Assembly (NCBI GenBank): GCA_041392805.1
Contig: JAWKLJ010000002.1
Span: forward strand, 573,001 to 637,000
DNA length: 64,000 bases
Source: Saprospiraceae bacterium
GTDB lineage: Bacteria; Bacteroidota; Bacteroidia; Chitinophagales; Saprospiraceae
Reading direction: 5' to 3'
A program made the translations under genes and the position numbers. Numbering within the stretch: position 1 is the first letter of the stretch; every line of letters begins with the position of its first letter. Of this stretch, positions 35,043-43,771 are shown in pieces. The notes under the pieces were generated by a model. The model was not told the origin of the DNA. It saw only the letters and a program-made list of their open reading frames with translations, and made no database searches.

Positions 35043-35263
35043 GTCGAAAAAGAAATATTTGTTATAAAAAATATAGGAAATCAAAAAAACGATTACATTT
35101 GCTGCGCGAAAAACCTCCTATAAATAAGTAGTAGCTAAACCTTTTTTAGATTACCATTTCTTTACAGCTAACACCTTATTTTCCTATTATTTTAATCTAA
35201 CTTTTCCCCAGTTGAAAGGCTTTTTTTCTATTTTATTATGTATTCAAAACTGACATTATTGCC

Positions 35264-35803
35264 ATGAAAAAACTGTTGTTTTTATTACCGTTCACGCTTT
35301 TTGTTGCTTGTGATAACGTGGGCAAATACGCTGAGGCGATCACAAGCGTTGCTGGAGACTGGGATGGCGCAACCGAAGCCGTTACTAGTCTGATTGGTAG
35401 CATTACAGGCGCCCAAAGTGGCATTAGTGATTTGCTATCAAACATGTCTATTGGTGAGGATGTTCAAGCAAGCTTGGAAGCAGGTGTCCTAAGTCAATTG
35501 ACTGGGTTTAAAGACCAAGTTGCTAACCAAGGTACGGCCCTTTCTGGTTTGTTGGAGCAAGTTAACGCCTTCAAAGGGGAATGGGAAGTGAAAGGTCAGG
35601 AACTACAAGGACTTAAAGATGGCCTTACTGCTGGTAAATTGCCAGAAGGTGTTGAAGGTACTTTAAGTAGCTTGAAAGAGATGATCACTGCTGGTCAAAC
35701 CAAAGTGGCAGAGTGGGGACCTAAAGTAGAAGAAGCCCAAACAGGTGCTAAATCTGCTTTTGACCAATTCACCGCACTTTTAGCAAGCGCTACTGCTCAG
35801 TAA
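35264..35803 (+). CDS. Small helical lipoprotein, function unknown
   Basis: 179 residues with a lipoprotein signal (KKLLFLLPFTLFVACDN, lipobox FVAC). The remainder is Ala/Gly/Glu/Lys-rich and predicted to be mostly helical, with heptad-like stretches (GLLEQVNAFKGEWEVKGQEL, AGQTKVAEWGPKVEEAQ). I recognise no family. The composition is that of an abundant envelope lipoprotein. A strong terminator hairpin follows. Confidence 0.7.
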   Translation: MKKLLFLLPFTLFVACDNVGKYAEAITSVAGDWDGATEAVTSLIGSITGAQSGISDLLSNMSIGEDVQASLEAGVLSQLTGFKDQVANQGTALSGLLEQVNAFKGEWEVKGQELQGLKDGLTAGKLPEGVEGTLSSLKEMITAGQTKVAEWGPKVEEAQTGAKSAFDQFTALLASATAQ

Positions 35804-35830
35804 AAAAACAAAAACCAAGTAAAGAATGTA

Positions 35831-35870
35831 ATAATAGCCAGGCTCCTTTTGAGGATGACCTGGCTATTAT
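35831..35870 (+). terminator. Terminator of the lipoprotein gene
   Basis: ATAATAGCCAGG (35831-35842) pairs perfectly with CCTGGCTATTAT (35859-35870), followed by CTTTT. It lies between the convergent lipoprotein and sucA stops and may act for both. Confidence 0.8.
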
Positions 35871-35873
35871 CTT

Positions 35874-38618
35874 TTAAGAAAAAGCTTGGTTAACGATTTC
35901 TGCCTGTTGTTGATCGTGTACCTTTTTATATCCCGTCGCTGGTGATGCGCTAGATTTTCGAGAAATCAGACTTAGGTCGGCATTCAAACCTACTTGTGTA
36001 GAAACAAGCATAGAATAAATGTATTGCCAAGCGCCCATATTAGATGGCTCTTCCTGCACCCAAAAAGGAACTGCATTAGGATAGCGCTCAAAAATAGCTT
36101 GCAACTGTACATCGGGCAAAGGGTAGAGTTGCTCTAATCTGACAATGGCGATATCCTCTCGCTTATCCGTCCGCTTTTTATCCAATAAATCGTAATAAAT
36201 CTTGCCTGTACAAAGCAATAGTTTTTTTATTTTCTTGCCACTTTTGGGTCCTACCAATGGATCATCGTATACTTCCTGAAAAGCAGTACCTGTTTCAAAT
36301 GCTGAAATATCAGAGATAACTTCCGGATGACGAAGCAACGATTTGGGGGTCATGACAATCAATGGCTTCCTGAAAGGACGCGCTAATTGGCGCTGTAGCA
36401 AATGAAAAAAGTTAGCAGGCGTGGTGACATTCGCTACCGTCATGTTAAATTCTGCACAAGCTTGTAAAAAACGTTCAATCCTTCCACTCGAATGTTCAGG
36501 GCCCTGGCCCTCATAGCCATGAGGCAGCAATAGCACCAAGCCATTCATTCGTTGCCATTTGGATTCCGCCGCCGAAATAAATTGGTCGACGATGGTTTGT
36601 GCGCCATTGTAAAAGTCGCCAAATTGACCCTCCCAAAGCACTAAGGTCTCGGGGTTCGCCATAGCATAACCATACTCAAAACCCATTACCCCAAACTCCG
36701 AAAGGAGAGAGTTGAATATCCTAAATTGGCCTTGGTCGGCAGACAAACCTGACAGGCGATTATATTCCTCATCAGTGTTGACATCCCTTAGAATAGCATG
36801 CCGGTGAGAAAAGGTTCCTCTTTTTACATCCTGACCACTCATTCGCACATCCTTGCCATCCATCAAAATAGCCCCATAGGCCAATAACTCACCTAATGCC
36901 CAGTCCAATTTATTGTCGTCCAAGAGTTTTTGGGTACTCTTCAGCAAGCGATGTACTTTAGATAAAGGCTTTAAATCCTTTGGCAAGGCCATCAGGTGCT
37001 GGAGAATATGCTCAATGCGGTCTTTTGAAATACCTGTCTTAGGAGAATATTTAAAATCTTCTGGATTTTTGGTCTTCTTGAGTTTTCGCCAGGCTAGTTC
37101 TGGTTCTTGGTATTCATAAGGTAGGGCTTGTTGCTTGATTTCATTGAGGCGTTCTTGCAGGTGGTCCCAAAAAGCCTTTTCCATTTCATCGGCCAGTGCC
37201 CTGCTCATGCCATCCCTTTCCTGAAGCTTTTTAATATAAACTTCCCTTGGCGTAGGGTGCTCGGAAATGATTTTGTACATGCCAGGTTGGGTGAACTGCG
37301 GATCATCACCTTCATTGTGTCCATGTTTTCGATAACAAACCATATCGATAAACACATCATTGTTGAATGCTTGCCGGTAGGCAACGGCTAGCTCGGAGGC
37401 AAATAAGACGGCTTCAGGGTCGTCACCATTGACGTGAAACACCGGGGCCTGGATCACATTGGCCACCCCAGTGCAATAGGTAGAGGAGCGGGCATCATCA
37501 AAGTCAGTGGTAAAGCCGATTTGGTTATTGATGATAAAATGTAAAGTACCACCTGTGTAATAGCCCTTAAGTTTGCTCATTTGAACGGCCTCATAGGCTA
37601 TCCCTTGCCCCGCCAAGGCGGCATCCCCGTGAATGAGAATGGGCAATATCCGATCGTAATTGCTTTCGTACAGGATATCGGCTTTGGCTCTGGCAAAACC
37701 CTGTACAACCGTATTGACGGCTTCTAAGTGGGAAGGGTTGGGGCTCAGTTTCAAATGGACGGTTTTACCCGCAGTGGTCAGCACCTGGCTGGAAAAACCC
37801 AAGTGGTATTTCACATCCCCATCTCCAAAGCTAAGGTCCGGCACCGCTGTTCCCTCGAATTCATTGAAAATCTGCTGGTAGGTTTTACCCATAATATTGG
37901 CCAATACATTGAGTCGGCCTCGGTGCGCCATCCCAATGATAATTTCCTCCACCTGATCTTCTGACGCCTTATTAATAATGCCATCCAAGGCAGCAATCGT
38001 CGTTTCGCCACCTTCCAGCGAAAAACGCTTCTGGCCAATGTATTTGGTATGCAGAAACTGCTCGAATACCTGGGCACCATTGAGCTTTTCCAAAATGCGG
38101 CGTTTTTTCTCCGGGGTGAGATCAAAGGCGCGGTCAGGGTGATGTGACTCTATTTTTTCTCGTATCCACCTTCTCTTTTCCCGATCTTCAATATGGTGGT
38201 ACTCAAATCCGATAGAGCCACAATACACCGTTTTCAGGTGCGCGATGATTTGTCGAAGTGTAGCATTTTTTAAACCACATTCTTCTCCGGATACAAATAC
38301 TTGATCCATATCTTCCTCCACCAGGCCAAAATCTTCGAGGGTGAGATTGGGATGCCGATCTCGTCTTGGGCGAATAGGATTGGTGGTAGACAATAAATGG
38401 CCGCGGTTACGGTAAGCCTTTATCAGCGATAATACACGAAATTCTTTCGTATTGGCAGCAGTATGACTTTCCACACCATTGCCGTTTTGTGAAAACTCAA
38501 ATCCTTGAAAAAAAGCACGCCAAGTCGCTTCTACACTTTGCGGTTCTTTTTGATATTGCTCATACATCGCTTCAATGAAAGAAGGGTGAGCATTACTTAT
38601 TACTGAAAAATCACTCAT
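35874..38618 (-). CDS. sucA: 2-oxoglutarate dehydrogenase E1 component
   Basis: 914 residues, normal length. The N-terminal E2-binding segment begins NAHPSFIEAMYEQYQKEPQS. The core has FEQFLHTKYIGQKRFSLEGGE, GMAHRGRLNVLANIMGK, the TPP/Mg region HGDAALAGQGIAYEA and INNQIGFTTDFDDARSS. The C-terminal part has FGVMGFEYGYAMANPETLVLWEGQFGD and LLPHGYEGQGPEHSS. It decarboxylates 2-oxoglutarate and passes succinyl groups to E2 (SucB) in the TCA cycle. sucB is not within the window next to it. It converges with the lipoprotein gene at a terminator hairpin. Confidence 0.97.
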   Translation of the reverse strand: MSDFSVISNAHPSFIEAMYEQYQKEPQSVEATWRAFFQGFEFSQNGNGVESHTAANTKEFRVLSLIKAYRNRGHLLSTTNPIRPRRDRHPNLTLEDFGLVEEDMDQVFVSGEECGLKNATLRQIIAHLKTVYCGSIGFEYHHIEDREKRRWIREKIESHHPDRAFDLTPEKKRRILEKLNGAQVFEQFLHTKYIGQKRFSLEGGETTIAALDGIINKASEDQVEEIIIGMAHRGRLNVLANIMGKTYQQIFNEFEGTAVPDLSFGDGDVKYHLGFSSQVLTTAGKTVHLKLSPNPSHLEAVNTVVQGFARAKADILYESNYDRILPILIHGDAALAGQGIAYEAVQMSKLKGYYTGGTLHFIINNQIGFTTDFDDARSSTYCTGVANVIQAPVFHVNGDDPEAVLFASELAVAYRQAFNNDVFIDMVCYRKHGHNEGDDPQFTQPGMYKIISEHPTPREVYIKKLQERDGMSRALADEMEKAFWDHLQERLNEIKQQALPYEYQEPELAWRKLKKTKNPEDFKYSPKTGISKDRIEHILQHLMALPKDLKPLSKVHRLLKSTQKLLDDNKLDWALGELLAYGAILMDGKDVRMSGQDVKRGTFSHRHAILRDVNTDEEYNRLSGLSADQGQFRIFNSLLSEFGVMGFEYGYAMANPETLVLWEGQFGDFYNGAQTIVDQFISAAESKWQRMNGLVLLLPHGYEGQGPEHSSGRIERFLQACAEFNMTVANVTTPANFFHLLQRQLARPFRKPLIVMTPKSLLRHPEVISDISAFETGTAFQEVYDDPLVGPKSGKKIKKLLLCTGKIYYDLLDKKRTDKREDIAIVRLEQLYPLPDVQLQAIFERYPNAVPFWVQEEPSNMGAWQYIYSMLVSTQVGLNADLSLISRKSSASPATGYKKVHDQQQAEIVNQAFS

Positions 38619-38972
38619 TGATTCTTACTTCTTTTAATGGCTACAGGGGATGATACTAACCAATCATTTATTTACTTTGTAAAATAGGGTGCAATTAAAG
38701 ACCAGTTTGAATTCTAAACAAACTTTTTGTCAAAAAAATGTGTTCTGCAAGCCCAAAAATGATGGCCCTTTAATATAACACCGAAAATTTGTTTTTGATT
38801 ATACAAAGTATGCTTCATTATGCGTAATTTGCAGGCAATTCGCAATATTTCTGGTATTTGAAAAAGGAGAGTTTAGGTTTAAAAATCTTTTTTTAGGTAA
38901 AGGATTTCTTTTTACTAGAAAAAGGTATAAATTTGCACTCCATTTTTGAGAAGTGAAGTAAATTATAGATTA
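38619..38972. other. 354-bp divergent spacer between sucA and rpsT
   Basis: No gene. AT-rich with promoter-like sequence at the rpsT end (see the box at 38928). No repeats noted. Confidence 0.5.
38928..38935 (+). promoter_or_regulatory. Candidate -7 box of rpsT
   Basis: TAAATTTG matches TAnnTTTG and lies 38 bp upstream of the rpsT ATG; the upstream region is A/T-rich, but the -33 box is not clear. Confidence 0.5.
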
Positions 38973-39224
38973 ATGGCACACCATAAATCAGCAAAAAAAA
39001 GAATTCGTCAGGATGCTAAAAAGCGTCTAGATAATCGTTACTACAAAAAAACTACTCGAACAGCTATTAAAAAGCTTCGGGAAATGTCAGAGAAAAGTGA
39101 AGCAGCCTCTTTCTTGCCTAAAGTTTTAAGCATGATCGATCGCTTGGCTAAACGCAATACCTGGCACAAAAATAAGGCCTCTAACCTTAAGAGCAAATTG
39201 ACCACACACGTCAACGGTCTTTAG
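38973..39224 (+). CDS. rpsT: 30S ribosomal protein S20
   Basis: 83 residues from the ATG at 38973 (MAHHKSAKKRIRQDAKKRLD); nine upstream readable residues are not part of the family. Lys/Arg-rich three-helix protein with the usual NHxSAxKR-like start and RLAKRNTWHKNKASNLKSKL near the end. It binds 16S rRNA early in 30S assembly. Single gene, as is common. Confidence 0.96.
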   Translation: MAHHKSAKKRIRQDAKKRLDNRYYKKTTRTAIKKLREMSEKSEAASFLPKVLSMIDRLAKRNTWHKNKASNLKSKLTTHVNGL

Positions 39225-39250
39225 TCTTTTCGTAAGTATTGAATGGCTTA

Positions 39251-39410
39251 CTGGACTTTAGACGTTCATGGTTTTGAAGCTGGAAATGGAGAGAATCGGA
39301 ATTTCGTGCCAGTGGCCAGGATGGGAATACGACAAAAGGTCCTTAAAATCCCCTTTTTTCCAACTTTCCCTTTATAAATTCAGCCATTTCTGCATGCGTC
39401 AAAAGTCCAT
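39251..39410 (+). repeat. Dispersed element, copy C (diverged)
   Basis: It begins CTGGACTTTAGACGTTCATG then GTTTTGAAG and ends GCATGCGTCAAAAGTCCAT. These match the left and right ends of copy A, with the same total length (160 versus 157 bp), but the interior has diverged. Confidence 0.55.
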
Positions 39411-39413
39411 TAA

Positions 39414-39539
39414 GAGACGGAAAAAAAATAAATGATACAACTTTTGATTCGCTAAAATTTTCAAAGCAACTGACAAAAAGGAAGTTGTATGAAAATATGC
39501 GCGAATCTTTGAAAAAAGTTGTATCATTTATTTCCGTCA
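39414..39539. repeat. Inverted-repeat element (MITE-like)
   Basis: The left arm GACGGAAAAAAAATAAATGA continues TACAACTTTTGATTCG. The right arm, read on the opposite strand, is GACGGAAATAAATGATACAA then CTTTTTTCAAAGATTCGC. The arms are about 30-36 bp with small indels, around a ~50-bp centre. No gene inside. Confidence 0.75.
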
Positions 39540-39762
39540 AACTTCTAATTAGTCTGGCTTTATGATCTATCCGATCTTTTTTTCTTAGAACCCTCCTCTT
39601 TCTTTCAGCATACTTAAAGGCTGGCGCTTTTTTTGCTTTGTTTAAGTTTACCATTTTTTGGGGCAACTCAAAACGAAGAGCACAAGCAACTTTCCTCACT
39701 ATAGCTATTCCAATTCATTTTGTTGTACACAGCAAGTATAGGACAGAAATTTATCCTTTAAA

Positions 39763-40386
39763 ATGATGGGTTTCTCCCTTAAGAAGTATAATTTCACGCC
39801 ATCAAGCGTTATTCCTTTGGAAAAGACTAAAAAGCAAATCATATTAGAGGCTGCCGCTACTTTATTTAGAGATAAAGGATATAGCGCCACATCTATGCGC
39901 GATCTGGCGGAAACTGTTCAACTCAAAGCATCCAGCCTTTACAATCACATCAGCGGCAAGGAAGAAATTTTAAATACCATCTGCTTCCAAAATGCCCAAC
40001 GTTTTCATGAGGCATTACATAACGTTGAAGTTGAACCCATTTCCAATAAAGAAAAAGTGGAAAAAATGGTGAAATTCCACATCATTATGGCCACAGAGGA
40101 GATCACTTCTATTACCTCTTTTAATGATGAATGGCGTCACTTGACAGAACCTGATCTTTCCAAGTTTAAAACGATGAGAAAGGACTATGAAAACCGTTTT
40201 AAGGCCATCATCATCGCTGGTATTAAAGAGGGAACTTTCAAAAATATAGATCCCGGTATTATACTACATACCATCCTGTCGTCTGTCCGCTGGATCTATG
40301 ATTGGTACAGAATAGGTCGAGCCATTACGCCTGATGAATTGGCAAAGGCGATTACCTCACTCGTCTTGTCTGGGATCAATAAGTAA
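39763..40386 (+). CDS. TetR/AcrR family transcriptional regulator
   Basis: 207 residues. The N-terminal TetR helix-turn-helix reads KKQIILEAAATLFRDKGYSA then TSMRDLAETVQLKASSLYNHISGKEEIL. A ligand-binding helical domain follows, ending RWIYDWYRIGRAITPDELAKAI, as in regulators of fatty-acid or CoA-ester metabolism. The first ~20 residues before TKKQ are non-conserved, so the true start may be slightly downstream. No target operon is adjacent. Confidence 0.9.
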   Translation: MMGFSLKKYNFTPSSVIPLEKTKKQIILEAAATLFRDKGYSATSMRDLAETVQLKASSLYNHISGKEEILNTICFQNAQRFHEALHNVEVEPISNKEKVEKMVKFHIIMATEEITSITSFNDEWRHLTEPDLSKFKTMRKDYENRFKAIIIAGIKEGTFKNIDPGIILHTILSSVRWIYDWYRIGRAITPDELAKAITSLVLSGINK

Positions 40387-40400
40387 TGCCTATTTTTTAA

Positions 40401-40557
40401 CTGGACTTTTGATATTCACTGTTTTGAAGTCGGAAGTGGGAAGTCGGAAGTGGGAAGTGGGAAGTCGAAAAGGCTCGCAATTATCTTACTTTTCCGATTT
40501 CCGACTTCCCACTTCTAGTCTGGAAACGAAGGATTTTCCAAAGCGTCAAAAGTCCAA
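40401..40557 (+). repeat. Dispersed element, copy A
   Basis: Begins CTGGACTTTTGATATTCACT then GTTTTGAAGTCGGAAGTGGG; ends CTTCTAGTCTGGAAACGAAG then GATTTTCCAAAGCGTCAAAA and GTCCAA. The terminal 10-11 bp are inverted (TGGACTTTTGA/TC-AAAAGTCCA) and the GAAGTCGGAAGTGGG tract pairs with TTCCGACTTCCCACTTC, so the whole can fold into a long hairpin. Confidence 0.8.
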
Positions 40558-40645
40558 TTTTTAAAGAACCAAAGAAAAATGGCTGGAAGGACTAAAAAAA
40601 ATGTTATTTTGACCCCACAAACCAATTCTTGTACCTGAGTCCTGT

Positions 40646-41749
40646 ATGAGGGATATTATAGAACTTTATCGAGGTGTTATTATTCAAATTGCTACCCCTT
40701 ATAGCACTGGCACTGGTTTTTATTTAAAGGAACCAAATGTGATCGTGACGAACGACCATGTTATAAGAGATAACAGGGTGGTAGTCGTGGATGGTGAAAA
40801 AATAGATAAACAATTGGTCAGGGTGATATTCAGCGATCCCAAACACGACCTGGCCTTTTTAGAAGCACCACTCCAAACCGATATGCCCTCGCTGCCTTTA
40901 GGCGGCGGCGAAAAGGTGAAAGCTGGCGACCCTGTAGTGGCCATGGGCCACCCATTCGGATTAAAATTCATCTCCACCCAAGGCATTATTTCCAATACCC
41001 TCCACGAACAAAATGACCTCAACTACTGGCTGCATGATGCTGCTCTTAACCCCGGCAACAGCGGAGGGCCCCTGGTGGACGGAGAAGGCCGCATGATAGG
41101 GGTAAATACTTTTATCATTAAAGATGGAAATACCATCGGATTTGCCCTTCCCGTTAGTTACTTAAAAGAAGCCATAGGTGATTATGAAGAGGTGAAAGGA
41201 GAAGTGGTGGTCAGATGCTATGGCTGTTCTAACCTGGTCACAGAAAAAAACATCGACCATGGATATTGCCCGCATTGTGGCGCCAAGGTGGAATTGCCCA
41301 GCGAGTCAGAGGAATACGAACCAGTAGGTGTCGCTAAAACGATTGAGGCGATGATACTGGAGGCAGGCCACGATGTCGCCCTGTCTCGTCGTGGACCCAA
41401 CAACTGGGAAATACACGAAGGAAGCGCTCGGATAAATATCGCTTATTACGAAAAAACCGGACTCATTACCGGAGATGCCTATCTTTGCCTCCTCCCCAAA
41501 GAAAAAATTGGCCCCTTATATCAATACCTATTAAGGCAAAACTACGAAATAGAAGGCCTGAATTTTAGCATAAAAGACCAGGATATCATCTTGTCCCTGA
41601 TCATCTATGATCGCTACCTGAATGTGGAAACTGGCCTGCATCTGTTCAAGCGTTTATTTGAAAAAGCAGATTATTATGATAATGTCTTAGTGGAAGAATA
41701 TGGGGCATTCTGGAAATATGAGGAAGAAAATGAAGAAGAACTCGATTGA
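40646..41749 (+). CDS. Trypsin-like serine protease with zinc ribbon and YbjN-like C terminus
   Basis: 367 residues with no signal peptide, so apparently cytoplasmic. Residues 10-175 form a trypsin-like (HtrA-type) domain with His38 (VTNDHVI), Asp68 (KHDLAFL) and Ser139 (NPGNSGGP). A zinc ribbon follows (Cys191-x2-Cys194, Cys208-x2-Cys211). Residues ~225-350 resemble the YbjN/type III chaperone-like alpha-beta fold (NWEIHEGSARINIAYYEKTG, YLLRQNYEIEGLNFSI). No PDZ domain is present. The combination suggests a regulated intracellular protease. It stands alone. Confidence 0.85.
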   Translation: MRDIIELYRGVIIQIATPYSTGTGFYLKEPNVIVTNDHVIRDNRVVVVDGEKIDKQLVRVIFSDPKHDLAFLEAPLQTDMPSLPLGGGEKVKAGDPVVAMGHPFGLKFISTQGIISNTLHEQNDLNYWLHDAALNPGNSGGPLVDGEGRMIGVNTFIIKDGNTIGFALPVSYLKEAIGDYEEVKGEVVVRCYGCSNLVTEKNIDHGYCPHCGAKVELPSESEEYEPVGVAKTIEAMILEAGHDVALSRRGPNNWEIHEGSARINIAYYEKTGLITGDAYLCLLPKEKIGPLYQYLLRQNYEIEGLNFSIKDQDIILSLIIYDRYLNVETGLHLFKRLFEKADYYDNVLVEEYGAFWKYEEENEEELD

Positions 41750-42091
41750 TTAATAATAATCTATAGAAGGCACGCGTTATTGCAAGTGTCTGGGTTCATT
41801 ATTTGCAAAGTTATTTTATCTTTGTGTTGTTCATACTACTTCAAGAAAATACCCTAGTCAGTTCCGTACCTTAAGTGGTACCTCTTGCCCACAAAATAGC
41901 AAATAGTAAAACCAGGCTTTGATTGGTCTAACAACCGATTAAATAATCATGTAAGTTGTCATGGTGTATGCTTTTGTATATTATTTCACGAAAAAATTAT
42001 CGGCTGTTTATCGGACTTTATGTATTATTGTAGTCTGTTGAATGAAATAAATATAAATATATTGGCGAGTAGTTTTACAAATAAACAATTT
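41750..42091. other. 342-bp spacer before the PorP/SprF gene
   Basis: No gene. TATCTTTG at 41817-41824 resembles a -7 box, but would give a leader of about 260 nt. AT-rich; no repeats seen. Confidence 0.4.
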
Positions 42092-43141
42092 ATGAAAAAA
42101 TTGAAGTCCCTTTTGGTTGTCTGCCTTTGTTTCCTTGGTGCCTTTTCTGCAAGTGCTCAGGATATCCACTTTTCTCAGTTTTATCTTTCTCCACTCAACC
42201 TTAACCCCGCGTTGACCGGTGTAATGAACTGTAATGTTCGTTTGGTGGCCAATTATCGAAACCAGTGGGCTAGTGTTTTGAGATCCAATGCGTATAGTAC
42301 CTATTCTGTATCTTATGATCAACGTATACCTGTTGGCCGTTATGATTATTTTGGTATCGGTGGTACTTTTTGGGGCGATCGCGCCGGGGAAGCTAATTTT
42401 TCTACTTTGACAGGGAAATTTTCCTTGGCTTATAGCAAAAAAATGGGTGGTGGACGCAATGATGGCCAATACCTGGTGGTTGGGGCAGAAGGTGGGGTCG
42501 CACAGCGTAGCATTGACTTCCTAAATCTAAGATGGGGCTCTCAACACGATGGCAATGGTGGCTTTGATCCGAATATAGAATCTGGTGAAAACTTTGACCG
42601 AGATAATTTCATTTTTGCAGATATGGCCGCCGGTTTATTATGGTTCATGGTCTTTAACGAAGATAATAACCTCTACCTAGGTGGTGCTTTCAATCACCTC
42701 AATCGCGCCAATCAATCTTTTTCTTCAACGGAAGAAGATTTGTTATACAGCCGTTTTACTTTCCATGCAGGTGGTGAGTTTAAAGTAGGCAATAAACTTG
42801 GGCTTTTACCTGGCGTTATTGTTATGAACCAGGGGCCTTCTTTCCAGGTGAATGCCGGTACTAGCTTCCGCTTTAAATTGGGCGGTGGTCGTGGCTCCAA
42901 CCAGGCCTTCCAACTGGGGCTTTGGGGAAGGATTTCTAATAAAATTGAATCTGGTGTCTTGACCGATGCTGCGATTTTATCTACTCGTTTTGACTACGAC
43001 CAATTTAGTATAGGCTTTAGTTATGATGTGAATGTATCGCCACTTCGCCCAGCTAGTAATGCCAATGGCGGCTTCGAGTTTGCCATGGTCTACAAAATAT
43101 GTGGCCCAACCAGACGGGGTGTTTACTGCCCGAATTTCTAG
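42092..43141 (+). CDS. PorP/SprF family outer-membrane protein (type IX secretion)
   Basis: 349 residues from the ATG at 42092, where MKKLKSLLVVCLCFLGAFSASAQ is a signal peptide; 24 residues readable upstream are ignored. The mature N terminus, DIHFSQFYLSPLNLNPALTG, is the hallmark of the PorP/SprF family. Beta-barrel strands continue to CGPTRRGVYCPNF. Members sit in the outer membrane and help secrete or anchor type B CTD cargo of the type IX system, and are usually encoded after a very large adhesin; no such gene is present here. Confidence 0.95.
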   Translation: MKKLKSLLVVCLCFLGAFSASAQDIHFSQFYLSPLNLNPALTGVMNCNVRLVANYRNQWASVLRSNAYSTYSVSYDQRIPVGRYDYFGIGGTFWGDRAGEANFSTLTGKFSLAYSKKMGGGRNDGQYLVVGAEGGVAQRSIDFLNLRWGSQHDGNGGFDPNIESGENFDRDNFIFADMAAGLLWFMVFNEDNNLYLGGAFNHLNRANQSFSSTEEDLLYSRFTFHAGGEFKVGNKLGLLPGVIVMNQGPSFQVNAGTSFRFKLGGGRGSNQAFQLGLWGRISNKIESGVLTDAAILSTRFDYDQFSIGFSYDVNVSPLRPASNANGGFEFAMVYKICGPTRRGVYCPNF

Positions 43142-43771
43142 GGTTTTTTTAAACCAAGAAAAGAAGCACTTTCTCATAAAAGAGTCGTGAGTGGAACAAA
43201 ATCGTAAATTTGATTTTCCTCAAAAAAATCTATCGATATGCCCACTCACGATTTCAAGCAAGAAGCCACATTTTAAGAAGAACTTCAAAAACGAAAGGAT
43301 TTAGATGATAATCGAGACAAGCGTCATTATAATACCTTGACATCATTAGACAGCAAAACCAAGTTCGTTGGTTGAATTTAAGCTGCCTTTTGAACAAGTC
43401 AACGGGTTTTTACCGTTCGGTTCCTTAGTATAGTTCTTGTCCAGAATCCATTTCCTTCCTTCCACCAAATTAATTCGGAGGGATGAATCTCCTGACGATT
43501 TCCATTTGCACGTTCTTGTACCTACGGCCCGTAAAAGCACACTTCCCTGCTTTCAAGTATGGGAGAAGAATTTTTGTAGCCACCTGTAATTTTGTCTGAT
43601 TAATAGGAGGCTAGACCATAGGGAGATCATTTGGACCTGGCTTACAACATTTTTTCGTTCTTGTCAAAGAACTAGCCGATTTCTTCTCCATGGAAACTTA
43701 GTAAAAGTGTAGGGCTATCAAATTCTTTTGAACAGGTTGCCTTATCCAATTTATAGTCTAATACATTTTTA
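43142..43771. other. 630-bp spacer with a degenerate coding relic
   Basis: No intact gene. Near 43238 a frame reads MPTHDFKQEATF, stop, EELQKRKDLDDNRDKRHYNT then LTSLDSKTKFVG, suggesting a small decayed gene; GTGAGTGG at about 43189 pairs with CCACTCAC at about 43240. The rest shows nothing I recognise. Confidence 0.45.
43238..43375 (+). pseudogene. Decayed small gene with in-frame stop
   Basis: The frame starts ATGCCCACTCACGATTTC and is broken by TAA after 12 codons. The 30 codons after the stop have charged, protein-like composition (Lys/Arg/Asp). Family unknown; could be the start of a lost transposase or regulator. Confidence 0.3.

Larger units (their letters stand above)
39225..39762. 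other. 538-bp spacer with two repeat elements
   Basis: No supported gene. It holds copy C of the TGGACTTTTGA-ended element (39251-39410) and a separate inverted-repeat element (39414-39539). A 118-codon minus frame crosses both and looks artificial. Confidence 0.55.

Noticed and set aside
39343..39699. 118-codon minus-strand frame between rpsT and the TetR gene
   Set aside because: It crosses the inverted-repeat element and the end of copy C; no family features or conserved composition.
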